A program made the position numbers and the translations under genes. Shown here in pieces: positions 1 through 8,637 of a stretch of DNA of 55,044 bases (the stretch's first letter is position 1; each line of letters opens with the position of its first letter). Source of the stretch: Alphaproteobacteria bacterium. Lineage in GTDB: Bacteria; Pseudomonadota; Alphaproteobacteria; SP197. Location of the stretch: NCBI GenBank assembly GCA_016869675.1, contig VGDP01000022.1:1-55044 (forward strand), given 5' to 3'. The notes beneath the pieces were generated by a model, which worked only from the letters and a program-made list of their open reading frames with translations, made no database searches and was not told the origin of the DNA.

Positions 1-1
1 C

Positions 2-478
2 ATGCCCAGCCACATCTACCGCCAGGGCCGCGTCGGCATCGTCGGCCGCTCGGGCACCCTCGGCTACGGGGCCGCGGCCCAGATGGCCGAACTTGGCATC
101 GGCGTGTCGACCAGCGTCGGCATCGGTGGCCATCCGATCAACGGCTCGTCCTTCCGCGACATCCTCGAGCTCTTCGAGGCCGACCCCGCGACCGATGCCG
201 TGGTCATGATCGGCGAGATCGGTGGCCCGCAGGAGGCCGAGGCGGCCGAGTTCATCCGGACGTCGATGAAGAAGCCGGTGGTCGCCTACGTCGCCGGGCT
301 CAGCGCGCCCAAGGGGCGGCGCATGGGGCACGCCGGCGCCATCATCTCGGCGTTCGGCGAAAGCGCGGCGGCCAAGGTCGAGATCCTGAGGGATGCCGGC
401 GCGACCGTGGCGCCCAGCCCGGCCGAGCTCGGCACCACCGTCGCCGCGGCGCTGAAGCGCGCCGGCCTGATGTCCTAA
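2..478 (+). CDS. Succinate/malate-CoA ligase alpha subunit, C-terminal part (5' truncated by window edge)
   Basis: The alpha subunit of an ADP-forming acyl-CoA synthetase (SucD/MtkB family) carries the phosphohistidine and binds CoA. The visible 158 residues start inside the gene. They contain RSGTL (about 16-20), GEIGG (71-75) and GRRMGHAGAI, with the phosphorylatable His near residue 110. SucD normally reads RSGTLTYEA; here it is RSGTLGYGAAAQM followed by IGGHPINGSSF, which is closer to malate thiokinase MtkB. The following genes (2-hydroxyacid dehydrogenase, PEP carboxylase remnant) are serine-cycle genes, which also favours malate-CoA ligase over succinyl-CoA ligase. The choice between them is inference; the family is clear. 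Confidence 0.88.
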   Translation: MPSHIYRQGRVGIVGRSGTLGYGAAAQMAELGIGVSTSVGIGGHPINGSSFRDILELFEADPATDAVVMIGEIGGPQEAEAAEFIRTSMKKPVVAYVAGLSAPKGRRMGHAGAIISAFGESAAAKVEILRDAGATVAPSPAELGTTVAAALKRAGLMS

Positions 479-500
479 CCCTGAAGGAAGACGCACCGCC

Positions 501-1472
501 ATGGCTAAGCCCAATGTCCTGGTCACCCGCCGCTGGCCCGCCGAGGTGGAGGCGCGGCTGACCGAGGTGTTCGACGCGACACTCAGCCGCGATGACGTTC
601 CGCTCGGCGCCGAGGGCTTGAAGGCTGCCCTTGGTGCCTACGACGCGGTCATGCCGACGGTGACCGACCGGGTGAACGCCGACGTGCTGGCAGTGGAACC
701 GTTGCGCGCGCGGGTCATCGGCAGCTACGGCGTCGGCTTCAACCACATCGATGTGGCCGCCGCGAAGCAGCGCGGCATCGTGGTGACCAACACGCCCGAC
801 GTGCTGACCGACTGCACCGCCGATCTGGCCATGACGCTCTTGCTGATGGCGGCGCGTCGCGCCGGCGAAGGCGAGCGGCACTTGCGCGCCGACGCCTGGA
901 CCGGCTGGCGCCCCACCCACATGGTCGGCACCAAGGTGACCGGCAAGACGCTCGGCGTCGTCGGCATGGGGCGCATCGGCCGCGCGGTCGCGCGCCGCGC
1001 CCACCACGGCTTCGACATGGCCGTCCTGTATCACGACGCCGTCCGCCTGACGTCCGAGCAGGAGCTCGAGCACGGCGCGCGCGCGTGCGCGAACCTGGAG
1101 GAGCTGCTCGGCGCCGCCGATTTCGTCTCGCTCCATTGCCCGGCGACGCCCGAGACGCGGCACCTGATGAACGCGTCTCGCCTCAGCCGCATGCGCAAGG
1201 ACGCCATCCTGATCAACACGGCGCGTGGCGACGTGGTCGACGAAGCGGCGCTTGTCGAGGCCCTGCGGTCCGGCGCCATCGCCGGCGCGGGGCTCGATGT
1301 CTACGAGGCCGAGCCCAAGGTGACCGACGCGCTCAAGACCATGGAGAACGTCGTCCTGCTGCCGCATCTCGGCAGCGCCACGCGCGAGACCCGCGTGGCC
1401 ATGGGCCTGCGCGTGATCGAGAACGTCCAGGCGTTCTTCGACGGCCGGACGCCGCGCGACCGCGTGGCGTGA
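501..1472 (+). CDS. D-2-hydroxyacid dehydrogenase (hydroxypyruvate/glyoxylate reductase type)
   Basis: This NAD(P)H-dependent reductase of 323 residues belongs to the D-isomer-specific 2-hydroxyacid dehydrogenase family. The nucleotide-binding motif GMGRIG is at about 155-160. The catalytic Arg lies in INTARGD (R242), the Glu in DVYEAEP (E271) and the His in LLPHLGSAT (H289). The ATG follows a purine-rich GAAGGAAG stretch. It lies 22 bp behind the acyl-CoA synthetase subunit and directly before a PEP carboxylase remnant, so hydroxypyruvate reduction in a serine cycle is the likely role. The sequence resembles GyaR-type glyoxylate reductases, so glyoxylate may also be a substrate. Sequence alone does not fix the substrate. 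Confidence 0.85.
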   Translation: MAKPNVLVTRRWPAEVEARLTEVFDATLSRDDVPLGAEGLKAALGAYDAVMPTVTDRVNADVLAVEPLRARVIGSYGVGFNHIDVAAAKQRGIVVTNTPDVLTDCTADLAMTLLLMAARRAGEGERHLRADAWTGWRPTHMVGTKVTGKTLGVVGMGRIGRAVARRAHHGFDMAVLYHDAVRLTSEQELEHGARACANLEELLGAADFVSLHCPATPETRHLMNASRLSRMRKDAILINTARGDVVDEAALVEALRSGAIAGAGLDVYEAEPKVTDALKTMENVVLLPHLGSATRETRVAMGLRVIENVQAFFDGRTPRDRVA

Positions 1473-2277
1473 CCGAAAGCGCGCCTGGCGCGGGCGCGCG
1501 GCGCTCGAGAACGCGCCCGCGTCCGACACGGTGGCGCTGCTCCAGGCCTTCGGCATCTGGTTCCAGCTCGTCAACATCGCCGACGAGAACGTGGCGATGC
1601 GGGCGCGCCGGCGCATCGAGCGCGACGGTGGCCCCGATCGCCTGGCGGGGACCTTCGCCCACGCCATCGCCGCCGCCGCCGCCGCCGGCCTGGACGCGGC
1701 GGCGGTCGGGCGCATTGTCGGCGCGCTCGACGTACGCCCGACGCTCACCGCGTTCCCGACCGAGGCCAAGCGCGTCACGGTGCTCGAGATCCACCGGCGC
1801 GTCTACCGAAGCCTCGTCACCTCGAGCAGACGCGCTGGACGCCGTGGGAACGCGAGCGCCTGGTTAGCGCGCTGCGCGACGAGATCGACCTGCTCTGGTT
1901 GACCGGCGAGCTGCGCCTGAGCCAGCCGACCGTCGACCAGGAGGTCGCCTGGGGCATCCACTTCTTCCGCGAGGTGCTGTTCGAACGGGTGCTCGACATC
2001 CTCGATCGGCTCGAGGCCGCGCTTGCCCGGCACTACCCCGAGGTTGCGCCCGACGTGCCGGCGTTCGAGGCGCTGTCGGGCCTGTCCTACGTGGCGTACC
2101 GGCGGTTCGTCGAGCACCCGGGTCTGATCGACTATTTCCAGGCGGCCAGCCCGGTCGAGGAGCTGGCCTCGCTGCGCATGGGCTCGCGCCCGTCCCGGCG
2201 CTTCGGCGCCGCGACGCTCGGCGATTTGCGCGCGATTCCCTGGGTTTTCGCCTGGAGCCAGAACCGGCACATGCTGC
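1473..2277 (+). pseudogene. ppc: Phosphoenolpyruvate carboxylase remnant (frameshifted, core deleted)
   Basis: Pieces of a methylotroph-type PEP carboxylase are readable but broken. From about 1501 one frame reads LENAPASDTVALLQAFGIWF and later LTAFPTEAKRVTVLEIHRR. Near 1818 a one-base deletion moves the frame, after which TRWTPWERERLVSALRDEI and WLTGELRLSQPTVDQEVAWG follow. After HYPEVAPDVPAFE the text jumps to the far C-terminal domain (GSRPSRRFGAATLGDLRAIPW, then VFAWSQNRHMLP). The whole catalytic middle is therefore missing. Homology stops at about 2277, short of the expected C-terminus. The N-terminal part is also absent. No functional enzyme can be made. It directly follows the hydroxyacid dehydrogenase, as in serine-cycle operons. 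Confidence 0.88.
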
Positions 2278-2543
2278 CAGACATACGCCTCCTGCAGGCA
2301 GATCGAACCCCAAGCGAAGACGTAACGCAGCACGACGACGGCCGCGCACACCAGCACGGTGCCGAGGGTGACCCAGGCCACGACGCGACCAATCCACTCG
2401 TTGATGCCGTCCGCGACCCGGATCAGGCCGACGAGAAAAGCCACCCCAGCACTCCCTGTCGTGGGGCGCTCGCTGGGCGGCCCATCGTTCTGCGGCCCCA
2501 GGCTAGGCGGTTCGATGATCGGTCGCCACAGCTTTGTCTTCAA
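2272..2543 (-). pseudogene. TRAP transporter small permease (DctQ-type), N-terminal remnant
   Basis: On the minus strand, from a TTG at 2543, the frame reads a DctQ-like N-terminus: a first hydrophobic stretch with INEWIGRVVAWVTLGTVLVC, then VVLRYVFAWGS and LQEAYVWQH. These are the first two helices and the E-x-Y-V-W signature of TRAP small permeases. Homology ends at about 2272, where the sequence becomes the antisense of the PEP carboxylase remnant. The second half of the permease and its large-subunit and binding-protein partners are absent. This is a truncated gene at a rearrangement junction. A GTG further in (G-V-A-F-L-V) could be the original start. Confidence 0.7.
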
Positions 2544-2589
2544 CCGTCGCTACGGCTAATGTCCGCGCCGTGAGCCACCGGGGGTCGCG

Positions 2590-3750
2590 ATGGATTTCAC
2601 CCTGACGACCGAGCACAACCTGATCGTCGACACCGTGCGCAAGTTCGTCGACGTCGAGCTGCTTCCCCACGAGGACGAGGTCGACCGCACCGGCGAGGTC
2701 AGCGAGGCGATCAAGGCGCGGGTGCGCGAACGCGCGCTGGCCGAAGGGCTCTACGCCATGAACATGCCGGCCGAGGTCGGCGGCGGCGGGCTCGACAACG
2801 TGACCATGATGCTGGTCGAGAAGGAGCTGGGCCGTGCCGGCTACGCCCTGCACTACCTGGTGGCGCGCCCCTCCATGATCCTGATGGCGTGCCAGGGCGA
2901 ACAGCGCGAGCGCTACCTGCTGCCCACGGTCAAGGGCGATCGCGTCGATTGCTTCGCCATCACCGAGCCGGGCGCGGGCTCGGACGCGTTCGGCATCACC
3001 AGCCGCGCCGTGGCCGATGGCGAAGACTTCGTGATCAACGGCACCAAGCATTTCATCAGCCACGCGGACCTGGCCGATTTCGTCATCGTGTTCGCGGTCA
3101 CCGGCATGGCCGAGACACCCAAGGGCCCGCGCAAGCAGGTCACGTCTTTCCTCGTCGACAAGGGCACGCCCGGTTTCTCATGCACCCGCCAGCCCGATGC
3201 CATCAGCCATCGCGGGTTTCACCAGTGCACGCTGACCTTCGAGGACTGTCGCGTGCACAAGCGGCAGATCCTAGGCGCGCTGCACAAGGGTTTCGACGTC
3301 GCGAACGAGTGGCTCTACGCCCAACGCCTAGTGCTAGCGGCCAACTGCCTGGGCCGGGCCGAGCGCATCCTGAAGCTGGCGGCAGAATGGGCCGGCGGGC
3401 GCAAGCAGTTCGGCCAGACCATCAGCAAGTTCCAGGGCGTGTCGTTCAAGTTCGCCGACATGGCGACCGAACTGGCGGCGGCCGAGCTCCTTACCCTGCG
3501 CGCGGCCTGGAAGGCCGACCAGGGCACCATGACCGCCGAGGACGCGGCGATGGCCAAGCTCAAGGCGAGCGAAATGCTGGCCATGGTCGCCGACGAAGGC
3601 GTGCAGGTGTTCGGCGGCATGGGTGTGATGGGCGACATGGCCATCGCGCGGCTGTGGCGCGACGCTCGGGTCGAGCGTATCTGGGACGGCACGTCCGAGA
3701 TCCAGCGCCACATCATCAGCCGTGCCGTCCTCCGCCCCTTCGAGACGTGA
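2590..3750 (+). CDS. Acyl-CoA dehydrogenase family protein
   Basis: This 386-residue FAD flavoprotein should catalyse alpha,beta-dehydrogenation of an acyl-CoA. The FAD/substrate motif FAITEPGAGSDAFGI is near residues 118-132. The C-terminal helix bundle ends in RIWDGTSEIQRHIISRAV. The position that is usually the catalytic Glu (YEGTxEI) is Asp here (about D366). Such replacements occur in subfamilies that keep their catalytic base elsewhere, so substrate assignment is not possible. The start is preceded by GGGGG. It stands just downstream of the broken ppc/dctQ region and 10 bp before the LOG gene, with which it may be cotranscribed. Confidence 0.88.
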   Translation: MDFTLTTEHNLIVDTVRKFVDVELLPHEDEVDRTGEVSEAIKARVRERALAEGLYAMNMPAEVGGGGLDNVTMMLVEKELGRAGYALHYLVARPSMILMACQGEQRERYLLPTVKGDRVDCFAITEPGAGSDAFGITSRAVADGEDFVINGTKHFISHADLADFVIVFAVTGMAETPKGPRKQVTSFLVDKGTPGFSCTRQPDAISHRGFHQCTLTFEDCRVHKRQILGALHKGFDVANEWLYAQRLVLAANCLGRAERILKLAAEWAGGRKQFGQTISKFQGVSFKFADMATELAAAELLTLRAAWKADQGTMTAEDAAMAKLKASEMLAMVADEGVQVFGGMGVMGDMAIARLWRDARVERIWDGTSEIQRHIISRAVLRPFET

Positions 3751-3760
3751 CCGTTCAACC

Positions 3761-4624
3761 ATGACCGACGCACCCAAGCCGCCGCAACCGGCGAACCCCG
3801 GCGCGACCGCCACGACCAGCCGCTATCGCGCGGTCAAGGCCTACCGGAACGAGCAGTTCCTCAACAGCCGCGACGCGCGCGCGCTGCGCATCCTGTCGGA
3901 GTACCTGGAGCCGGCCGGCCGGTTCGACAAGCTGGGCGTGCGCGACACCATCGTGTTCTTCGGCTCGGCGCGCATCCCGTCGGCGGAGAAGGCCCAGGCG
4001 GCCCTGGCCGCCGCGCGCGCGGACGGCGGCGACGTGGCGGCGGCCGAGCGTCAGGTCGTCATGGCGCGCTACTACGAGGCCGCGCGCGCGTTGGCGCATC
4101 GACTCACCACCTGGTCCAAGGGTCTCGAGGGCCAGGATCGGCGCTTCGTCGTGTGCACCGGCGGTGGCCCCGGCATCATGGAGGCGGCCAACCGCGGCGC
4201 CTCGGAGGCCAAGGGCGTCAATGTCGGGCTCGGCATCTCGCTACCCGATGTCGAGCCGCCCAACCAGTACGTCACGCGCAGTCTGGCGTTCGAGTTCCAC
4301 TACTTCTTCATGCGCAAGTTCTGGTTCCTCTACCTGGCCAAGGCCATCGTCGTGATGCCGGGCGGGTTCGGCACCATGGACGAGTTCTTCGAGGTCATCA
4401 CCCTGATCCAGACGTTCAAGATTACCAAGTGCATGCCCATGGTGCTGTTCGGCGAGTCGTTCTGGGACGACGTGGTCGACTTCGAGGCGCTCGTGCGCTG
4501 GGGCACCATCGGCCGTGATGACCTCAAGCTGTTCCTACGCACCGATTCGGTCGACGAAGCCTATGCTTTCCTGACGACCGAGCTGGTCGCGCACGGGCTC
4601 GATTTGCCGGGTCCGTCGTTGTAG
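3761..4624 (+). CDS. LOG-family (TIGR00730-like) Rossmann-fold protein, possible nucleotide-5'-monophosphate phosphoribohydrolase
   Basis: The 287-residue protein has the two LOG signatures: GGGPGIMEAANRGA near residue 133 and PGGFGTMDEFFE near residue 199. LOG enzymes release cytokinin-type bases or cleave nucleoside monophosphates, and older annotations call them lysine decarboxylases. The protein is longer than minimal LOG proteins (about 190 residues), with an N-terminal helical extension. This is typical of the larger bacterial subgroup, whose physiological substrate is often unknown. ATG 3761 is chosen over ATG 3722 because the latter lies inside the preceding acyl-CoA dehydrogenase gene. 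Confidence 0.85.
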   Translation: MTDAPKPPQPANPGATATTSRYRAVKAYRNEQFLNSRDARALRILSEYLEPAGRFDKLGVRDTIVFFGSARIPSAEKAQAALAAARADGGDVAAAERQVVMARYYEAARALAHRLTTWSKGLEGQDRRFVVCTGGGPGIMEAANRGASEAKGVNVGLGISLPDVEPPNQYVTRSLAFEFHYFFMRKFWFLYLAKAIVVMPGGFGTMDEFFEVITLIQTFKITKCMPMVLFGESFWDDVVDFEALVRWGTIGRDDLKLFLRTDSVDEAYAFLTTELVAHGLDLPGPSL

Positions 4625-4627
4625 CGC

Positions 4628-5113
4628 TCAGGGATCGATCAGCATCCGCTCCATCACGAACCGGCGTAAGGCGACGCCGTCGCGTTCGACCGTCTCCTCG
4701 CGTCGTGTCGCGAAGCCGCGCGCCGTGAAGAAGGGCCGCGCGATCGGGCTCGCCTCGGTGACGAGGCGGCGTGCGCCCAGGTCGCGTGCCTGGGCGATCA
4801 CGGCGTCGAGCAGCGCAGTCGCGACGCCCTGGCCCTGGTGGTCGGCGTCGACATAGAGCATGTCCAGATGGTCCGGCGGATCGAACTCGGCGAATCCGAC
4901 GATCGTGTCACCAATCATGGCGACCCGTGTCGGGCGCGCCGTCATGCGGCGTTGCCAGACGGCGGCATCGGGCACCACCGGCGACCAAGCGCGCCGTTGC
5001 TGGGTGTCGTCGTGCGGCGACGGCACGCGATGGACTGAATCGTGGAACAGCGCCGTGAGCCGCGGCGCGTCGCCCTCGATATAGGCGCGAACCGTGATGG
5101 TGGCTGGGGTCAT
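4628..5113 (-). CDS. GNAT family N-acetyltransferase
   Basis: The 161-residue protein has the GNAT fold. An N-terminal substrate half (RAYIEGDAPRLTALFHDSVH) is followed by the acetyl-CoA motif A YVDADHQGQGVATALLDAVI around residues 88-107, and then a C-terminal EASPIARPFFTARGF segment. GNAT enzymes transfer an acetyl group to amines, and the target here is unknown. It converges on the LOG gene with a 3-bp gap and is probably monocistronic. The pattern resembles YafP/ElaA-like small acetyltransferases. No partner gene suggests a substrate. Confidence 0.88.
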   Translation of the reverse strand: MTPATITVRAYIEGDAPRLTALFHDSVHRVPSPHDDTQQRRAWSPVVPDAAVWQRRMTARPTRVAMIGDTIVGFAEFDPPDHLDMLYVDADHQGQGVATALLDAVIAQARDLGARRLVTEASPIARPFFTARGFATRREETVERDGVALRRFVMERMLIDP

Positions 5114-5486
5114 TGATCAACCAGACAACCTTGAGCCCCGTCCCGGCGAGGGAGCGGGGCTCTGGAGGCTGTTAGCCAGCTGTCGGAAGGACAGCATCTA
5201 TCGCGCGAACATTCCCTGCACCATTGGTGCGCGCCGTCCGCGGGCTTGAACATCGTCGTTTGTCGGTCGGTTCCGTCGTGCTTGGCCAGGCAGTGCGATC
5301 GCTCTCGGAACCGCGGCCTCGCCTCTCAGCGAGGCCCGATCAAATGATCCGGTGGAGTCATGCTGGCGCGTCCTCCCTGCCGCTTTCGGGGTGCTCAAGC
5401 GACCGCAGCGGCATCGCCGATCACGGTGCGACGAGCATGCGAATCGTGCGCCTCGTCCCGGCGCGAGTCAAGCAAAGCCGGACCGA
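5114..5486. other. 373-bp noncoding interval with two small hairpins
   Basis: No convincing gene is present. Two short inverted repeats are visible. GAGCCCCG (5133-5140) pairs with CGGGGCTC (5155-5162), just upstream of the acetyltransferase start. GCCTCGC (5316-5322) pairs with GCGAGGC (5329-5335), downstream of the MscS gene on its strand. Neither has a T-tract, so terminator function is uncertain. Short open frames on both strands here have no recognisable protein pattern. Confidence 0.5.
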
Positions 5487-7682
5487 TCAAGCACCGTCGA
5501 GTGCGCCCAATTCGGTATCGGTGGGCGCGCCCACTTGGCGCACCGTCACGATGCGTTGCGGCAGGGGGCGATCGATGCCCTCGCGCTCGAACGCCTTCTT
5601 GATCGCGGCCAGGTAGCGCCGCTGGATCGTCCACTGCAGGCCGGCCCGCGTCTTGACGCGCGCGCGCATGGTCACCGAGGAGACCGCGAGCGCGGTGACG
5701 CCGTGGATCTCGATGGGTTCCAGCACGGCGGCCGCCACGTCCGGCTCGCGTCGCAAATCGCGGTCAAGCGCCTGGAGCACGGTGGCGATGCGGTCGGTGT
5801 CGTCCTGGTAGCCGACACCTACGTCGAGCACGGCGAACGCGAAGTCGCGTGTCATGTTGGTGACCATGGTGACGTTGCCGTAGGGGATCGTGTGCACGTT
5901 GCCCGACACGTCGCGCAGCGTCACGGTCCGTATGGTCATGCTCTCCACCACGCCCGAGGTGCCGCCCAGGTCGACAACGTCGCCGATGGCGATCTGGTTC
6001 TCGAACAGGATGAAAGCGCCTGTGATGACGTCCTTGACCAGGGCCTGGGCGCCGAAGCCGATGGCAAGTCCGATCACGCCGGCGCCGGCCAGCATCGGCG
6101 CGATGTCGACACCCAGCTCGGCCAGGGTGGTGAACACAGCGATTGTTATCACGAAGATCAGGATCGTGTTGCGCGCCAGCGGCAGCAGTGTGCGCAGCCG
6201 CGCGCTGCGCACCACGGCCTGACCCGCAGCGTTCCTCGCCTCCAGGAAGCGGGTGACGATGCCGTCGGTCACCTCAATGACCAGCAGCGCCAGGACACCG
6301 ATACCCACGATGGTGACGACGCGGCCCAGCACGTCGCGCGCCCACGGGCTGGTCAGCCACGCGACCGCGTCCAGGTCCCAGGCCTCGGCGATCGTCACGG
6401 CCATGGCGAACAACACCGCGCCCGTCAGGCCGAAGCGCAGCACCGGCAGGTACCAGTTGGCTCTGAGTTCGACCCCGGGCGCACGCTCGGCGATGTCGTC
6501 GATGACCTGCAGCAGCCGGTCAAGTCCCACTTGCCCGGCGAACAACGCCAGCTTGCCCACGACGACGACGATGGTCGTGCCGATAACACCCTGCGTGATC
6601 GTGCCCAGGGTATTCTCAGCCTCGATCGCCCAGGCACCGAACGCCAGCCCGACCGCGACGATCGCCAGCACGTGCCAGACGTCGGCCAGACGGCCCAGCA
6701 CAAGGCGCAAGACGTGGCCGCCATCGCCGCTGTCGTCGCGTCGCAAGTACTCGGCCACCAAGGCGCGGTTCTGCAGGACCAGGACGATCGCCAGGATGGC
6801 GAAGACCAAGCCCGCGATGCGCAACACGAGGCCGGCGCCGACCGGCGGCACGCCCAGCAGCGACAGCGCCTGACTGGCAAACCCACCGTAGGCCCCGATG
6901 CGCACCAGGCGGCGGATCCACACGTGCAGATAGGCGGCCGTCTCGTCGCTCATGGGCAGCGGGCGCGCGCCGGTCGCGAGCGGCGCCAGCACGGCGTTCG
7001 ACACCGCGGTCACGAGCTGCACCACGAGGGTCGCGTTGACCAGCGCCAGCGCCACGATGCGCGTCTCGTCCAGCGGATCGACGACGGCGAGAAGCGCATA
7101 GGCCGCGGCGGCGAAGGCGACGGCGGGCAGCACCTCGATCATTGCGCGGCCGACGACGATGAGGACGCGGGTGACCAACCCGTCGCCCCAGTGGCCGAAT
7201 AGAGCGCGCGACGGCGCGGCCAGCGCGCGTTGCGCCAGGAGGTAGGCCGCTAACGCAACGCCCACGACCACGGCGACTTTGGCCAGGGCGACTAGCCAGA
7301 TCGCCCGGCGGTCGGGATCGCGCAGTTCGGCGCCAAGCCATGCCGCCACGTCGCTCCAGCCGCCCACATCGCGCACGAGCGAGGTGAACTCCTGGCCGAG
7401 CCGCTTGAACGTGCCGCTGACCCGGCCGAGCAGGCCGGTGCGCTCCCCCGGCTCGCCCTCGACCGCGCGCTCGGCTTCGATCAGGGTCCTTAGGTTCTCC
7501 AGGAACGCGGCCCGGCTCTCGTCGTCCTCCAGGGTGTCGACCAAGGACTCGAGTTCAGCCGTGGTGGATTGCGACTCGTCCTGGGCCTGCGCGGGCGTCC
7601 CGGCGAGCACCAGGATCAGCGCGGCCGTGAGCCCGAGCCGCCACACCGGAAATTCAAGGATGACCTTCGCGAAGCGCGCCAT
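5487..7682 (-). CDS. Large MscS-family mechanosensitive ion channel
   Basis: The 731-residue inner-membrane channel starts with a signal peptide (MARFAKVILEF, hydrophobic core, AGTPAQA cleavage region). A periplasmic helical domain and several membrane segments follow. The MscS core comes next, with the pore-helix region GAGVIGLAIGFGAQALVKD and then FILFENQIAIGDVVDLGG and TIPYGNVTMVTNMTRDFAF. Length and layout match the YbiO/YjeP type that gates under hypo-osmotic shock. The ATG at 7682 is preferred over a TTG at 7700 because the signal peptide begins there. The SEL1 gene is divergent. Confidence 0.92.
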   Translation of the reverse strand: MARFAKVILEFPVWRLGLTAALILVLAGTPAQAQDESQSTTAELESLVDTLEDDESRAAFLENLRTLIEAERAVEGEPGERTGLLGRVSGTFKRLGQEFTSLVRDVGGWSDVAAWLGAELRDPDRRAIWLVALAKVAVVVGVALAAYLLAQRALAAPSRALFGHWGDGLVTRVLIVVGRAMIEVLPAVAFAAAAYALLAVVDPLDETRIVALALVNATLVVQLVTAVSNAVLAPLATGARPLPMSDETAAYLHVWIRRLVRIGAYGGFASQALSLLGVPPVGAGLVLRIAGLVFAILAIVLVLQNRALVAEYLRRDDSGDGGHVLRLVLGRLADVWHVLAIVAVGLAFGAWAIEAENTLGTITQGVIGTTIVVVVGKLALFAGQVGLDRLLQVIDDIAERAPGVELRANWYLPVLRFGLTGAVLFAMAVTIAEAWDLDAVAWLTSPWARDVLGRVVTIVGIGVLALLVIEVTDGIVTRFLEARNAAGQAVVRSARLRTLLPLARNTILIFVITIAVFTTLAELGVDIAPMLAGAGVIGLAIGFGAQALVKDVITGAFILFENQIAIGDVVDLGGTSGVVESMTIRTVTLRDVSGNVHTIPYGNVTMVTNMTRDFAFAVLDVGVGYQDDTDRIATVLQALDRDLRREPDVAAAVLEPIEIHGVTALAVSSVTMRARVKTRAGLQWTIQRRYLAAIKKAFEREGIDRPLPQRIVTVRQVGAPTDTELGALDGA

Positions 7683-7764
7683 GACGCGCGACCGTAGCAA
7701 AGGACGCGTCGGGTCCCAAGCCGCGAGCCGTTGCCGGACGCGGGTGGCTCGCTAAACTAAGGCC

Positions 7765-8349
7765 ATGATACGCGTGATCCTGGTCGTTCTCTGCCTGGTA
7801 GTGTCACCGGTTCGGGCCGCCGAGTTCGAACGCGGCATGGCGGCCATGGGGCGGGGGGATTTCGCCACCGCCATGGCCGAGTGGGCGTCCTTGGCCGAGG
7901 CCGGTCATCCGCGCGCCCAGAACGGGCTTGGCATCCTCTTTGGCAACGGCTTCGGCGTCGCCCGCGACTATAGCCGCGCGCTCGCGTGGTTCCGCCGCGC
8001 CGCCGTCCAGGGACTGCCCGATGCCCAGAACAACATGGGCCGGCATTACCGCTTCGGTCTGGGCATCGGCACGGACACCATCGAGGCGGCGCGCTGGATC
8101 AAGCGCGCGGCGCTCGCCGGCTACGTGCCGGCGCAGGGCACCATGGGCGCGCTCTACGCCCGGGGCGAGGGCGTGCCCAGGGATCTGTTGCGCGCCTACT
8201 TCTGGTGGTCGCTCGCCGCCGCCGAAGGCGATCGTGCCTCGATGATCGCGCGCGAGGACGCCGCCGGTCTGATGACCGCGCGCCAGATCCGCATCGGCAA
8301 CCTGCTGGCCGAGGGCTGGCGACGCGAGCCGGTGACGACGGGGCCCTAG
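7765..8349 (+). CDS. Secreted SEL1/TPR-like repeat protein
   Basis: The 194-residue protein begins with a signal peptide (VILVVLCLVVSPVRAAEF). At least three SEL1-type helical repeats follow: AQNGLGILFGNGFGVARDY, AQNNMGRHYRFGLGIGTDT and AQGTMGALYARGEGVPRDL. Each repeat contains the A-x-x-x-L/M-G and G-x-G-V-x-R-D pattern. SEL1 proteins are periplasmic protein-interaction scaffolds. Nothing catalytic is visible and the partner is unknown. The gene is divergent from the MscS channel. Confidence 0.9.
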   Translation: MIRVILVVLCLVVSPVRAAEFERGMAAMGRGDFATAMAEWASLAEAGHPRAQNGLGILFGNGFGVARDYSRALAWFRRAAVQGLPDAQNNMGRHYRFGLGIGTDTIEAARWIKRAALAGYVPAQGTMGALYARGEGVPRDLLRAYFWWSLAAAEGDRASMIAREDAAGLMTARQIRIGNLLAEGWRREPVTTGP

Positions 8350-8480
8350 GCCGATGGCGGACGCTTGCGCCGCCGTGCGGGCCGATGCTAGTGGAGGCTC
8401 CAACGGGTCGGTGTCCGACGCGGTTCGAGCGGTGGTGCTCGCGGGCCGGGGATCGATACACTTAGGGAACGAGGGCCTCG

Positions 8481-8606
8481 ATGTCCGACTGGCACAACGC
8501 CGAACACCAGAACTTGGGTACCTACCGCGGGTTCATCCGCATGTCCGTCGTCGGCCCCATCGTCGTCGTCTTATCGCTGATCATCATGGCGATCACGCTG
8601 GTCTAG
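8481..8606 (+). CDS. aa3-type cytochrome c oxidase subunit IV microprotein
   Basis: This 41-residue protein begins MSDWHNAEHQNLGTYRGFIR and ends in a single hydrophobic helix (VVGPIVVVLSLIIMAITLV). It matches the pattern of the bacterial aa3-type cytochrome oxidase subunit IV family: a short polar N-terminus with W/T-Y-x-G-F, then one membrane span. These peptides bind the surface of the terminal oxidase in alphaproteobacteria. The start follows GGGAACGAGGG. No other oxidase gene is nearby, which is normal for this peptide. Confidence 0.8.
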   Translation: MSDWHNAEHQNLGTYRGFIRMSVVGPIVVVLSLIIMAITLV

Positions 8607-8637
8607 GACAGGCGGGCTGAACCGACCGGTACAGCTC

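Noticed and set aside
342-1778. Long minus-strand frame opposite the dehydrogenase gene
   Set aside because: High-GC shadow with low-complexity sequence; the plus strand has full catalytic motifs.
4628-5162. Attenuator or riboswitch upstream of the GNAT gene (GAGCCCCG/CGGGGCTC hairpin)
   Set aside because: Only an 8-bp stem with no T-tract or conserved aptamer; reported only as a hairpin in the noncoding interval.
5198-5398. Small minus-strand ORF in the gap upstream of the GNAT gene
   Set aside because: No recognisable motif and no conserved-looking segment.
5352-7202. 600-codon plus-strand open frame opposite the MscS gene
   Set aside because: His/Asp/Arg-rich shadow of a high-GC gene; the minus strand has clear MscS motifs, signal peptide and membrane helices.
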